Below, in pieces: positions 7,022 through 15,653 of a stretch of DNA of 47,417 nt. The position numbers were made by a program, and so were the translations under genes. Source of the DNA: Paenibacillus phytorum (GTDB lineage: Bacteria > Bacillota > Bacilli > Paenibacillales > NBRC-103111); assembly GCF_013141715.1 (NCBI RefSeq), contig NZ_WHOA01000014.1:1-47417 (forward strand). Direction: 5' to 3'. Positions within the stretch are counted from its first letter, which is position 1; every line of letters begins with the position of its first letter. The notes under the pieces are model-generated. The model did not search any database, had not been told where the DNA came from, and saw only the letters and a program-made list of their open reading frames with translations.

Positions 7022-8470
7022 TCATTTACTGTTCAGGCACTCCACAATTAATTTGTTGACGAGTCCTGGATTTGCTTTACCTTTGGTTTCTTTCATAACT
7101 TGTCCGACTAAGAAGCCGACGGCTTTTTCCTTGCCGGCTTTGAAATCCGCTACCGATTGTGGACTGTTTTCGACAACCTGCTCAACAATGGCCTTGATAG
7201 CACCTTCGTCGCTGATTTGTACAAGCCCCTGCTCTTCAACGATCTTTTGCGGCTCTTTGCCGGATTCGATCATTTCCTTGAACACCGTTTTGGCGATTTT
7301 GGTGGAGATTGTGCCTTTCTCAATCAGACCAATCATCTCGCCTAAGCCCTTACCTGTGATTTTCACATCGGCTAGTTCCAGGCTATTCGCGTTCAAATAC
7401 CCGAGCAGATCGCCCATGATCCAGTTCGAGACCGCTTTGGCATCTTGGGTATATTGCAAGCTCTCTTCGAAGAAATTAGCCATCTTCATGGATGAAGTAA
7501 TTACATCAGCATCATAGCTCGGTAACCCGTACTCACTGCTGTATCTCGCTTTACGCGCATCAGGCAATTCAGGAATAGAGGCTTTGACGTTAGCTTTCCA
7601 AGCATCGTCGATATGCAGGCTGACTAGATCCGGATCTGGGAAATAGCGATAATCATGCGCATCCTCTTTGCCGCGCATGGATAACGTCTTACCTTGTGTT
7701 TCATCCCAGCGGCGAGTTTCTTGCTCGACTTCGTCACCACTGCGGAGAATTTCGGCTTGGCGATATTCCTCGTATTCCAGTCCTCTTTGGACGCCACGGA
7801 ACGAGTTCATGTTCTTCAGTTCGGCTCTCGTGCCGAATTTCTCTTGCCCGAATGGACGCAAGCTGATGTTAGCGTCGCAGCGAAGCGAGCCTTCCTCCAT
7901 TTTCACATCAGAAACGTCGCAATAGATCATGATCGCTCTGAGCTTCTCCAGATAAGCTCGCGCTTCCTCCGGCGAACGCAGATCAGGCTCGGATACGATT
8001 TCAATCAGAGGTGTTCCCGCACGGTTCAAGTCCACAAGAGAGGTGTAACCACCATCAACGTGTGTCAGCTTGCCTGCATCTTCCTCTAGATGAACGCGAG
8101 TCACACCAATACGCTTGCTTTCTCCATTCACTTCGATATCAATCCAACCGTTCAAGCCGATCGGCTGATCATATTGCGAAGTTTGGTAGGCGTCCGGTGA
8201 ATCCGGGTAAAAGTAGTTTTTACGGTCAAATTTACTATGTGTAGAAATCGTACAATTGAGTGCCATAGCGGCTTTCATCGCATATTCGACTGCTTGACGG
8301 TTAAGTACCGGAAGTACACCCGGGTGACCTAAACAAACCGGACAAGTATTCGTATTCGGAGGTGCTCCGAATGAGGTTGCACAACCGCAAAATATTTTGG
8401 AAGCGGTATGAAGCTCTACGTGAACTTCAAGACCGACTACAGTTTCAAATTGGGTATCTGTTGCCGACAA
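7022..8470 (-). CDS. gatB: Asp-tRNA(Asn)/Glu-tRNA(Gln) amidotransferase subunit B
   Basis: 482 residues, standard length. GatB binds the mischarged tRNA and activates Glu or Asp with ATP for amidation. The cradle domain (1-295) opens with [20 protein letters not shown] and the zinc-site pair CGC...[20 protein letters not shown] and MKMEEGS-type signatures ([16 protein letters not shown]) follow. The C-terminal YqeY-like helical tail (about 330-482) is complete. It starts with TTG, eight nt after GGAGG. It is third in gatC-gatA-gatB, 36 nt after gatA, and the operon ends at a strong hairpin. Confidence 0.97.
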   Translation of the reverse strand: MSATDTQFETVVGLEVHVELHTASKIFCGCATSFGAPPNTNTCPVCLGHPGVLPVLNRQAVEYAMKAAMALNCTISTHSKFDRKNYFYPDSPDAYQTSQYDQPIGLNGWIDIEVNGESKRIGVTRVHLEEDAGKLTHVDGGYTSLVDLNRAGTPLIEIVSEPDLRSPEEARAYLEKLRAIMIYCDVSDVKMEEGSLRCDANISLRPFGQEKFGTRAELKNMNSFRGVQRGLEYEEYRQAEILRSGDEVEQETRRWDETQGKTLSMRGKEDAHDYRYFPDPDLVSLHIDDAWKANVKASIPELPDARKARYSSEYGLPSYDADVITSSMKMANFFEESLQYTQDAKAVSNWIMGDLLGYLNANSLELADVKITGKGLGEMIGLIEKGTISTKIAKTVFKEMIESGKEPQKIVEEQGLVQISDEGAIKAIVEQVVENSPQSVADFKAGKEKAVGFLVGQVMKETKGKANPGLVNKLIVECLNSK

Positions 8471-8506
8471 AATGAATGCCTCCTTCGTTACTCATGAACT
8501 ATTAAC

Positions 8507-9964
8507 CTACAATTGCGGGCGCTGCTTATGGTGATCTGTATGCTGCTCGAAAGCGTGGGCTACACGCAGAAGGGTAGCTTCATCCAACGCTTTGCCGATG
8601 ACTTGCAGGCCAACCGGAAGTTCGTTCACGAATCCGCAAGGTACGCTAATCGCAGGAATGCCCGCCAAACTGACCGGAATGGTCATGATATCGTTCAAAT
8701 ACATCGTGAGTGGATCACTGCTTTGCTCACCGATTTTGAAAGCAGGTGTCGGAGCCGTTGGTCCGATGATGATGTCGAATTTCTCGAACACTTGATCAAA
8801 ATCTTGCTTGATCAGGGTGCGGACTTGTTGTGCTTTCAAATAGTAAGCATCATAGTAGCCTGAGCTTAACGCATAGGTTCCGAGCATGATGCGGCGTTTG
8901 ACCTCGGGGCCAAAGCCTTCGCTGCGCGACATATGGTACAAGTCCAGCAAGTTGCGAGTGTTGTCCGAACGCACACCGTAGCGCACGCCGTCAAAGCGCG
9001 CAAGGTTCGAGGATGCTTCGGAAGAAGCGAGCAAGTAGTAAGTCGCTACGGCATACTCAGAATGAGGCAGCGTCACTTCTTCCCATACAGCGCCTAAGCC
9101 TTCAAACACTTTGAGCGCTTCAAGCACTTTCTCTTTGACGGCAGGGTCGATACCATTGCCCATGTATTCTTTGGGTACACCAATGCGCAGACCTTTGATA
9201 TCACCGGTCAATGCGCTGAGGTAATCAGGGATATCCACTTTCGCAGACGTGGAATCCTTCGGGTCGTAGCCAGCGATGGCTTGCAGCAGGTAGGCAGAGT
9301 CTTCAACGTTCTTCGTCAGCGGCCCGATCTGGTCGAGTGAGGACGCGAACGCGACTAAGCCATAGCGGGACACAAGTCCGTACGTCGGCTTCAGCCCGAC
9401 GATACCGCAGTAAGCGGCAGGCTGGCGAATGGAGCCGCCTGTGTCTGAGCCCAGCGCGAAGTACACTTCGCCTGCAGCTACTGCTGCAGCGGAGCCGCCG
9501 CTGGAGCCGCCTGGCACGTAATCCGTGTTCCACGGATTGTGGGACGGATGGAAAGCGGAGTTCTCGTTGGAGCCGCCCATGGCGAATTCATCCATGTTGA
9601 GCTTGCCAATCGTAACGGTTTGAGCATCTTTGAGCTTGCTAACCACTGTTGCATCATAGATCGGCGTGAAGTTCGATAAGATTTTGCTTGCACAGGTCGT
9701 TTTCAAGCCTTCGGTAACCATGTTATCTTTGATCCCAATCGGAAGGCCGAATAAAGGGCCACGTTCATTGCTGCTCGCGAACTGCTCTTCCAACTTGGCG
9801 GCAGCTTGTCTAGCGTTCTCTTCATCTAATGTAAGAAAGGCGCGAACCTTGCTTTCCACTTGTTGAATTCTTGTATAGGATTGATCCACGAGATCGGCAA
9901 CTTTAAGTTCTTTGCCTTGAAGCTTCGCGTGAATTTGCTGTAGGTTTAAATCAAACAAAGACAA
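8507..9964 (-). CDS. gatA: Asp-tRNA(Asn)/Glu-tRNA(Gln) amidotransferase subunit A
   Basis: 485 residues, standard. GatA is the glutaminase, an amidase-signature enzyme that releases ammonia and passes it to GatB. The Ser-cisSer-Lys triad is visible: Lys79 in GIKDNM, the Ser of [14 protein letters not shown] (about 150-165), and the Ser of [16 protein letters not shown] (about 170-185). The start is TTG with AAGGAAGTG upstream. The segment around the signature (about 9330-9600) is richer in GC (62-67% by count of two 60-nt lines) than the ends of the gene. Gene order C-A-B on one transcript is normal. Confidence 0.97.
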   Translation of the reverse strand: MSLFDLNLQQIHAKLQGKELKVADLVDQSYTRIQQVESKVRAFLTLDEENARQAAAKLEEQFASSNERGPLFGLPIGIKDNMVTEGLKTTCASKILSNFTPIYDATVVSKLKDAQTVTIGKLNMDEFAMGGSNENSAFHPSHNPWNTDYVPGGSSGGSAAAVAAGEVYFALGSDTGGSIRQPAAYCGIVGLKPTYGLVSRYGLVAFASSLDQIGPLTKNVEDSAYLLQAIAGYDPKDSTSAKVDIPDYLSALTGDIKGLRIGVPKEYMGNGIDPAVKEKVLEALKVFEGLGAVWEEVTLPHSEYAVATYYLLASSEASSNLARFDGVRYGVRSDNTRNLLDLYHMSRSEGFGPEVKRRIMLGTYALSSGYYDAYYLKAQQVRTLIKQDFDQVFEKFDIIIGPTAPTPAFKIGEQSSDPLTMYLNDIMTIPVSLAGIPAISVPCGFVNELPVGLQVIGKALDEATLLRVAHAFEQHTDHHKQRPQL

Positions 9965-9992
9965 CGACAGGCACTTCCTTTCATAATGGTTC

Positions 9993-10280
9993 TTATTCTA
10001 AAACAGCTGGGACTTTGAATTGCCCGTCTTCGTGATCGGGTGCGTTCAGCATCACTTTCTCAATAGGCAGCGATGGTTTCGTGACATCTTCGCGCATGAC
10101 GTTGACTAACGGCATAGCATGACTAGTCGGAATAACACCTTCGGTATTCAGCTCATTCAGCTGCTCGGCATATTTTAAAATGGCATTTAGCTGTTCAGTA
10201 AATAGTTCTTTCTCGTTATCACTCAGGTCGAGTCTAGCCAACTTCGCAACGTGCTCGACATCTGTTTTCGTTATGCTCAA
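9993..10280 (-). CDS. gatC: Asp-tRNA(Asn)/Glu-tRNA(Gln) amidotransferase subunit C
   Basis: 95 residues, the small belt subunit that wraps GatA and GatB. The conserved N-terminus [17 protein letters not shown] and the C-terminal [10 protein letters not shown] are present. The start codon is TTG, eight nt after AAAGGGGTG; the ATG codons downstream would remove the conserved helix. First gene of the operon, 28 nt before gatA. Confidence 0.95.
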   Translation of the reverse strand: MSITKTDVEHVAKLARLDLSDNEKELFTEQLNAILKYAEQLNELNTEGVIPTSHAMPLVNVMREDVTKPSLPIEKVMLNAPDHEDGQFKVPAVLE

Positions 10281-10364
10281 GTTTTCTACACCCCTTTAAT
10301 TAATCAGCATTTAGTCATTCTTTTCATTATATCCCAGATATTTTACGAACTCAATCCAGAAAAA

Positions 10365-10446
10365 ACCACAAATCAAAAACCACAGCTTTCTTCTTAGCTT
10401 GGCTTGGAGGCCATCACTAAAAAGAAGCTGTGGTTGAGTTTGTGGT
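10365..10446 (-). terminator. Two-step stem terminator of the TolC-like efflux operon
   Basis: On the minus strand an outer stem (10446-10439 with 10372-10365, ACCACAAA/TTTGTGGT) encloses an inner 11-bp stem (10435-10425 with 10388-10378, AACCACAGCTT/AAGCTGTGGTT), then T-rich DNA at 10364-10359. The two stems share the word ACCACA. Confidence 0.8.
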
Positions 10447-10452
10447 CAAGAA

Positions 10453-11748
10453 TTATTGGATAAATCCCGTATCCATCGCTTTCGCTTTTTCTTTTAACAC
10501 GTAATACTTGAGCTTAGCAGCGGCTAAGGTCGTTTCATTCTGACGGACTTTGATTTCGAATTTATTCAGATCATGCTTGGAGATGACGCCAACGCTATAG
10601 CGAAACTTCATTTTAGTCAAATCGGCCTGCACATCATTCAAGTTCCGCTGTTCTGTGAGAACGGCTTGATACGCATTTTTGGCATCGTTGTACGTCGCTT
10701 GAATTTTCTTGGTTAGTTCAAGCTTGGTTTGCTCATTTTTCTGCCCGTTTATGGCTAGATTAACGCCTTGATACATTTCGCCATACGTGTTCTGGGTAAC
10801 CGTGTGACCCGTTTCCCATACAGCTTCGTCAATATTATTGCCGGCTGTTTTCATCTGATAAGAAGCCTTCAATAAGGTGGTCGTGTCTGTCTCCGAAATG
10901 GGATCCACTGAAATGGACTCGATATCCTTGATGACTAGATTAGGGTCATAGGAAATCCCAATATCCGTCGAAAGCTGCACAAGTCCCAACCGATAGTTAT
11001 TAAGCAATGTTGCGATATCGTCCTTTTGCTTATTGATGGCTTTCTGCACCGTCTGCACATCGTCAGGTGATGCTAACCCTTGCTGCGCGAAAAGCGTAGC
11101 TTTCAGCAGGTCTTTCTCCATCACAACCTGGTATTCATTCATGAAATCAAGCTGCTTCTTCTGGGCTAATAGCTGAACATATTGCGCGATGGTTTGCAGG
11201 CGGATGCCCGCCTTAGCTTCATCTGACTGCAGCAGCGAGTTCCGCCCATCCGTTCCGAGCTGATGTGCTGCTGTGCTCATTTGCGCACGTTGGGAGGATA
11301 TGATTTTATTCATGCCGCCAGCGAGAGCTCCCATCCCCTGCATCATCTGGTTCATCGCATTATTTTGCATGACGGTCCAGGCGATATCAGTTGGGTCTTT
11401 TAAATTAGGCAGCTGTGGATTCCCCGTGTTGGTCACCTCGGCCGGAGTGCTCGGCAAATGACCGGGCGTCATCGAGGCCGAACCCATTTCGTTCATTTGC
11501 TGTTCCAGATCGCCCTTTTTACTGCCTTGAGCTGCGTATTTTAGCGTTAGCAAGGCAAGGTTATGGGAATCTTTCAGTGCTTTATCCAGTACATATGTCA
11601 AATCTACGGAAGATACGGTTTCCAGAATGTCTACGTTGACGTATACATTTTGAGTTGGATCTTGGGCATTATCGGCGAATACGAGAGCTTGCGTTGTGCT
11701 TGAAAGGAGTAACAGGGCTGCAGATAAACTTATGAGCGTTTTTTTCAA
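10453..11748 (-). CDS. TolC-like secreted protein of an efflux operon
   Basis: 431 residues with a signal peptide (1-26, cleavage near ALVFADNA). The rest is long amphipathic helices with heptad patterns (about 170-260 and 340-425) like the helical barrel half-repeats of TolC proteins; KFRYSVGVISKHDLNKFE is the TolC-type G(L/V)xxxxDLLxAE motif region. A Met/Gln/Pro-rich insert (about 75-160) is unusual. Proteins of this type occur in monoderm Bacilli, where no outer membrane exists, so the role is unclear: a periplasm-like adaptor or wall-spanning conduit. It follows hlyD and the ABC-2 permease, 24 nt downstream. The start is TTG after AGGAAGGAAG. Confidence 0.72.
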   Translation of the reverse strand: MKKTLISLSAALLLLSSTTQALVFADNAQDPTQNVYVNVDILETVSSVDLTYVLDKALKDSHNLALLTLKYAAQGSKKGDLEQQMNEMGSASMTPGHLPSTPAEVTNTGNPQLPNLKDPTDIAWTVMQNNAMNQMMQGMGALAGGMNKIISSQRAQMSTAAHQLGTDGRNSLLQSDEAKAGIRLQTIAQYVQLLAQKKQLDFMNEYQVVMEKDLLKATLFAQQGLASPDDVQTVQKAINKQKDDIATLLNNYRLGLVQLSTDIGISYDPNLVIKDIESISVDPISETDTTTLLKASYQMKTAGNNIDEAVWETGHTVTQNTYGEMYQGVNLAINGQKNEQTKLELTKKIQATYNDAKNAYQAVLTEQRNLNDVQADLTKMKFRYSVGVISKHDLNKFEIKVRQNETTLAAAKLKYYVLKEKAKAMDTGFIQ

Positions 11749-11772
11749 AAAAATCGCTTCCTTCCTCTTCGG

Positions 11773-13005
11773 TTATAACGTGATATTCGATCCGGATGAC
11801 AGCGCAGTTCGTGTGCCCGCAGCGGCATCTTTTGATTTCTTTTTAGAGAAAATAATGAATCGAGTTAGCAACATAGCAATGAAATAAGTGAGTGCACCAG
11901 TCAAAATCAATGAAACGCAATCATGCCAAATGACGGCAAAGTCATTTCCTTTAACAAATACGTTGCGCACGCCATCTAAAAAATAAGTAAGCGGAAGCAT
12001 ATGCCCGACCACCTGCAGCACTTTAGGCATGGCTTCGAATGGCCAAGTGAACCCCGATAGCATGAAGGAAGGCACCGCAATTAACATCGCAGTTTGCGTC
12101 GCCCCGAGCTGATTGCTCGAGAACAAGCTGATTAGATAACCGATACCGCTGACGGCAAAAGTAAAGCTCACAACGATGGCCAAGCCGACAAGCAAACTGC
12201 CGCTCATAGGTGCACCAAAGGCATACAAAGCGATGACAAAGGTAACGGCTGTGTTAAAGAAATTGATTAAAAAATAAGGAGCTGTCTTCGCGTAAGCAAT
12301 GCGCCACGGATTTCTTCTCCATGCCTCGAACCGCTGCCACGTCCCAGCATCTTTCTCGCGAGTAATGGTTAGAGCAATACCAAGGAAAAGAACTTGCTGC
12401 AAAATCGCACCAACTAGCCCGTACAGCATAAAGTCACTATAGTTGAAAGCTGAATTGTACATAATGCGATATCGGAATGGAATCGGAGAAAGGGTGTTCA
12501 TCACTTCTTCGTTCTGAAGTCCTTGTTTTAGTTGGAGCTTTTTTTGTGAGTAACCCATGCTGAAGGTTGAGATGACTTCGTTGGCACCTTTGGTTGCCGA
12601 GTTCGAAATCATCATGTTACTGCCGTCGATCAGTGTAAGCAGCGGCAGCGTTTCGCCATGTTTCAGCTTCGCTTCGAAATTAGAGGGTATGACGAGGCCT
12701 ACCTTGGCCTCTCCTGATGAAAGCGCCCGCTTCACATCTTCCTCCGAGTGATATTCCTTCTTGATCTGGAACGTTTCACTCTGCTCGAAGGCTTGAATAA
12801 TTTGACGACTAAGTGGACTTTGGTCTTCATCGATAACAACAGTGGCCATTTCGGTCACTTTATGGTGTAAGTAAATCGATCCGAACAGTACCGTATAAAG
12901 AATCGGAACGAAGAACAAGATCAGAAAAAGACGTCGGTCCTTCAGAATGTGCTTCCATTCTTCTGTAATTAGCTTGCCAATCTGAAGATCCATCTCCTTC
13001 ATCAT
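11773..13005 (-). CDS. ABC-2 type transporter permease
   Basis: 410 residues with the ABC-2 permease layout: one N-terminal helix (about 28-48, LFLILFFVPILYTVLFGSI), a large extracytoplasmic domain (50-200), then five helices (about 200-225, 255-275, 280-305, 315-335 with FMLSGFTWPFEAMP, and 375-395). It resembles YhhJ/YbhR-type drug or lipid exporters. The gene overlaps hlyD by 4 nt (ATGA), implying translational coupling. No ATP-binding subunit is encoded nearby, so it must borrow one or the ATPase gene is elsewhere. ATG start; a second Met follows directly. Confidence 0.85.
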   Translation of the reverse strand: MMKEMDLQIGKLITEEWKHILKDRRLFLILFFVPILYTVLFGSIYLHHKVTEMATVVIDEDQSPLSRQIIQAFEQSETFQIKKEYHSEEDVKRALSSGEAKVGLVIPSNFEAKLKHGETLPLLTLIDGSNMMISNSATKGANEVISTFSMGYSQKKLQLKQGLQNEEVMNTLSPIPFRYRIMYNSAFNYSDFMLYGLVGAILQQVLFLGIALTITREKDAGTWQRFEAWRRNPWRIAYAKTAPYFLINFFNTAVTFVIALYAFGAPMSGSLLVGLAIVVSFTFAVSGIGYLISLFSSNQLGATQTAMLIAVPSFMLSGFTWPFEAMPKVLQVVGHMLPLTYFLDGVRNVFVKGNDFAVIWHDCVSLILTGALTYFIAMLLTRFIIFSKKKSKDAAAGTRTALSSGSNITL

Positions 13006-14276
13006 CCTTCCGTTTTACCGTTCCATTGCAAGGTCATCCCTGTTGTTGCTGTGTCCGGCAATGTGTTCAGTTCGATTTTGATCCCAAACGAACGAATATC
13101 CGTTTCGCCTGAGGTTTGTGTCGCTTTCTTGATTGCGAAATCCGGCGCAGCCGCGACAGTTTTAACGGTACCAACGACTTTCTCGCCCGTTGACAGCATG
13201 GTCATACTGATGTTGTTGCCTACTTTCAGTCCTGCTATAGACGTTTCCGGCATGTAAAACTTAGCCCAACGTTTCTCTGCTGATTCGATCGAGAGTACAG
13301 GGAATCCGGATCCAACAAGCTCGCCCACTTGTGCGGATTGCATAAGAATGGTCCCATCGATTGGTGCAACCAACTCTGTGTAGCTCAAGTAAGTCTCCGC
13401 TTCCAGCTGAGCCGCTTTCGCTTGCTGTTCACCGGATTGCGCGGATTGAATTGCACCTTGAGCTTGCTGCACAGCCGCAGCTGCTGCCGCTACATCGCCT
13501 TGTCTCACTTGCACGTTTCCACGATTAGCTTCAGCCAGCTTCAAGGACGCTTGCGCTTGGGCTAGCAAAGCTTCCGCTCCGCGAATTTCTTCCTCACGGG
13601 GTCCTTGATTCGCCATGTTTAGCTGCTGCTGTGCCAGATCGCGTTTCGTTTTCGCTTCTTCGTAGCTCACCTTCACTTTATCCACGTCAGCCTGAGCAAC
13701 AAGTCCTTGCTCCAGCATCGCTTTCATCCGATTCAAGTTTTGCTCAGCAATGGTGTATACTTCGGAAGCCGCTTGGAACTGAATCTCAGCTTGCTTCTTC
13801 TCCTCCGGACGCGCCCCATTATGCAGCCCATCAACTTTGGCCTGTGCCGCGCTAACAGCCGCTTTGGCCTGTTCGACTTGCTGTTCGGCCGTATCAGCCG
13901 TCACGTTGACACCTGCAATGCCCTGCTGCTTCTTCGCTTGAGCGGTCGCGGTAGCTCCTTGCGCCTCAGCGATTTTGCCTTGAGCGAGCGCGACAGCAGC
14001 TTTGGCCTGCTCGACTTTAGCTTCAATCTCGGTGCTTTGCAGACGGGCCAGAACTTGCCCTTTTTTCACGACATCCCCTTCTTTCACAAGGATTTCGGTA
14101 ACTCTTCCGCCCACTTTGAAGCTGGCGCTCACTTCGTTCGATTCAATATAGGCCGTAGGATGCAGTTGGTTAACTGTATCTGTTTGGCTAGTTGCCTGTT
14201 TGGTTGTTAAAAGAAATGCACTCGTTCCGATGACAATCGCCATCGCGGAATAAACCATTGGTCTAATAAAACGCAT
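13002..14276 (-). CDS. HlyD/RND-type membrane fusion (adaptor) protein
   Basis: 424 residues: one N-terminal membrane helix (about 7-25), a split biotinyl-lipoyl domain (SFKVGGRVTEILVKEGDVVKKG at about 50-71, and ELVAPIDGTILMQSAQVGELV at about 307-327), and between them an extended Ala/Gln/Lys coiled-coil hairpin (75-300) full of QAKAA repeats. The beta-barrel end (330-424) is complete. Such adaptors link an inner-membrane pump to an outer conduit. It is second in the operon after tetR (26 nt) and overlaps the permease. ATG with GGAGGGG. The hairpin is longer than in most Firmicute adaptors and could contact the TolC-like partner. Confidence 0.87.
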   Translation of the reverse strand: MRFIRPMVYSAMAIVIGTSAFLLTTKQATSQTDTVNQLHPTAYIESNEVSASFKVGGRVTEILVKEGDVVKKGQVLARLQSTEIEAKVEQAKAAVALAQGKIAEAQGATATAQAKKQQGIAGVNVTADTAEQQVEQAKAAVSAAQAKVDGLHNGARPEEKKQAEIQFQAASEVYTIAEQNLNRMKAMLEQGLVAQADVDKVKVSYEEAKTKRDLAQQQLNMANQGPREEEIRGAEALLAQAQASLKLAEANRGNVQVRQGDVAAAAAAVQQAQGAIQSAQSGEQQAKAAQLEAETYLSYTELVAPIDGTILMQSAQVGELVGSGFPVLSIESAEKRWAKFYMPETSIAGLKVGNNISMTMLSTGEKVVGTVKTVAAAPDFAIKKATQTSGETDIRSFGIKIELNTLPDTATTGMTLQWNGKTEG

Positions 14277-14302
14277 AATTACCCCTCCAAGAAATAAAAA
14301 AA

Positions 14303-14878
14303 TTACTGAATCAGAAAGTTATCAAAATACAACTGCAGTGTGCTCATAATCCGCTCGTCAGTTAATGGGACGTTCTGCTTCTGCTTCTCCCAATCGAAAA
14401 CTAAAGCGACATACAGCTTGAATAAAATAAAAGCTGTCATTTTCGGGTCACAGCTCTTCATCGTGCCGTTATGTATCGCGCGTTCCATATGTTCACTCAT
14501 GAACTGGATCACTTCTGTTTCGATACTGGCCATCGCTTCGATCGTTACCGGACTGCCAAATTGTTGAACCTCGTGAGCCAATTGGATGAGCAGCTCATGC
14601 TCTTTGCGAAAAACGAGAACCCCATAAATCGCACTATGAATTTTCTCGAAGGGTGTTGCTCCCTCTGCAATAGCTTTATCGGCGACTGCCTTCATTTCGG
14701 CAATTAACGACTGTACAATTTCATGCAATAGCTCTTCCTTATTCGCGAAAAACGTATAGATCGTCGCTTTACCGACACCGGCTATTTTGGCGATTTGATC
14801 CATCGTTGTACCTTTGTACCCAAAAAGTGAAAAAGATTTCTTCGCCGATTCCATAATTAACAATTTTTTGGCATCCAT
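14303..14878 (-). CDS. TetR family transcriptional regulator
   Basis: 191 residues. The N-terminal helix-turn-helix is typical (FGYKGTTMDQIAKIAGVGKATIYTFF, about 18-43, then NKEELL). The C-terminal ligand and dimer domain has no recognisable signature. It is the first gene of the efflux operon, so it probably represses its own transcript until a toxic ligand binds. The upstream region contains the short palindrome ACTATTTTAGT (near 14906-14916), a possible but weak operator. ATG with AGGTG. Confidence 0.88.
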   Translation of the reverse strand: MDAKKLLIMESAKKSFSLFGYKGTTMDQIAKIAGVGKATIYTFFANKEELLHEIVQSLIAEMKAVADKAIAEGATPFEKIHSAIYGVLVFRKEHELLIQLAHEVQQFGSPVTIEAMASIETEVIQFMSEHMERAIHNGTMKSCDPKMTAFILFKLYVALVFDWEKQKQNVPLTDERIMSTLQLYFDNFLIQ

Positions 14879-15014
14879 TTGCGCACCTCAGAACTAGAAT
14901 ACTAAAATAGTTTTATGTTCGGATATTAATGTACCACCATTTCATGATTTTAGCAACCCAAAAACCATGATTCTCAAGCAGCTTCTTTTGTATACATAAT
15001 CACACTAATAAAAC

Positions 15015-15047
15015 AAAACCCGCACTAGTGAGCACTAGGCGGGTTTT
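15015..15047. terminator. Terminator after the 126-residue protein
   Basis: The stem AAAACCCGC (15015-15023) / GCGGGTTTT (15039-15047) lies just beyond the stop of the minus-strand gene and ends in T-rich sequence on the minus strand. A second short CTAGT pairing sits in the loop. Confidence 0.8.
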
Positions 15048-15067
15048 GGTGTTTGATGAAACATGTA

Positions 15068-15448
15068 TTAAATCCAGGCCTTCAGGCCGATTTGTTTAAT
15101 GAAATCTTCGGTTGATTGAACATCTTTGTCTCGTTCTACTTCCTGTTGTCCACTTGGCTCACCATTCATAATTTTACGAAACAGTTCTTCATTCTTCGTT
15201 GCTAGCGCGAAATCAATTAACGCTTCTCTCTCGACTTGATCTGCCTGCTGATGGAGAAGAACTTCTTCAAGCTCGATATCTGACGCAGGTACGTAATAGT
15301 GTTTATTATCCTTGGGGACACGAATGACGTAGTCGAAAATGTTATCGTTATTCCGGTCGTAAGCAATAATATATCCATACCCGCCTATTGGCAGATTCTG
15401 TTCTAAACTATCGGCAATTACTATTATTTTCTCACCAAGACGAAGCAT
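15068..15448 (-). CDS. Conserved hypothetical protein, small beta-rich N-terminus
   Basis: 126 residues from ATG 15448, eight nt after AGGTGGGGGG; an earlier in-frame ATG at 15478 precedes that site. The N-terminal 65 residues (LGEKIIVIADS, GGYGYIIAYDRNNDNIFDYVIRVP, HYYVPASDIEL) look like a small SH3-like barrel with a metal- or nucleotide-like DxNxDxxxD loop (DRNNDNIFD). A helical, acidic C-terminus follows. No signal peptide. I do not recognise the family. It is a single gene with its own terminator and a marked inverted repeat upstream. Confidence 0.65.
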   Translation of the reverse strand: MLRLGEKIIVIADSLEQNLPIGGYGYIIAYDRNNDNIFDYVIRVPKDNKHYYVPASDIELEEVLLHQQADQVEREALIDFALATKNEELFRKIMNGEPSGQQEVERDKDVQSTEDFIKQIGLKAWI

Positions 15449-15475
15449 CCTGAATTCCCCCCACCTATATAAACC

Positions 15476-15532
15476 CACAATCTATAAGTCAAAAAGACTT
15501 ATTCTCTACTCTACTAAAAAAAATAGATTGTG
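15476..15532. repeat. Nested inverted repeats in a divergent promoter region
   Basis: An outer perfect 10-bp inverted repeat, CACAATCTAT (15476-15485) and ATAGATTGTG (15523-15532), encloses a second perfect 7-bp one, ATAAGTC-N5-GACTTAT (15484-15502). It lies between the divergent hypothetical gene and the MATE gene and could be an operator or an RNA structure. No T run follows. Confidence 0.6.
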
Positions 15533-15653
15533 TCCAATTGATAGAGGGAGCATTAGTAAAATAGGCCATTATTTTTGGATTGAGTTGGAAGAAGGTATAA
15601 TGAAGGAAGAACTTTAAAAGCTAGTATCTGAATGAATAACAAGGAGATTCCAC

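Noticed and set aside
9303..9693. Several overlapping frames on both strands in gatA
   Set aside because: Arg/Ser/Ala-rich shadows produced by the GC-rich part of gatA.
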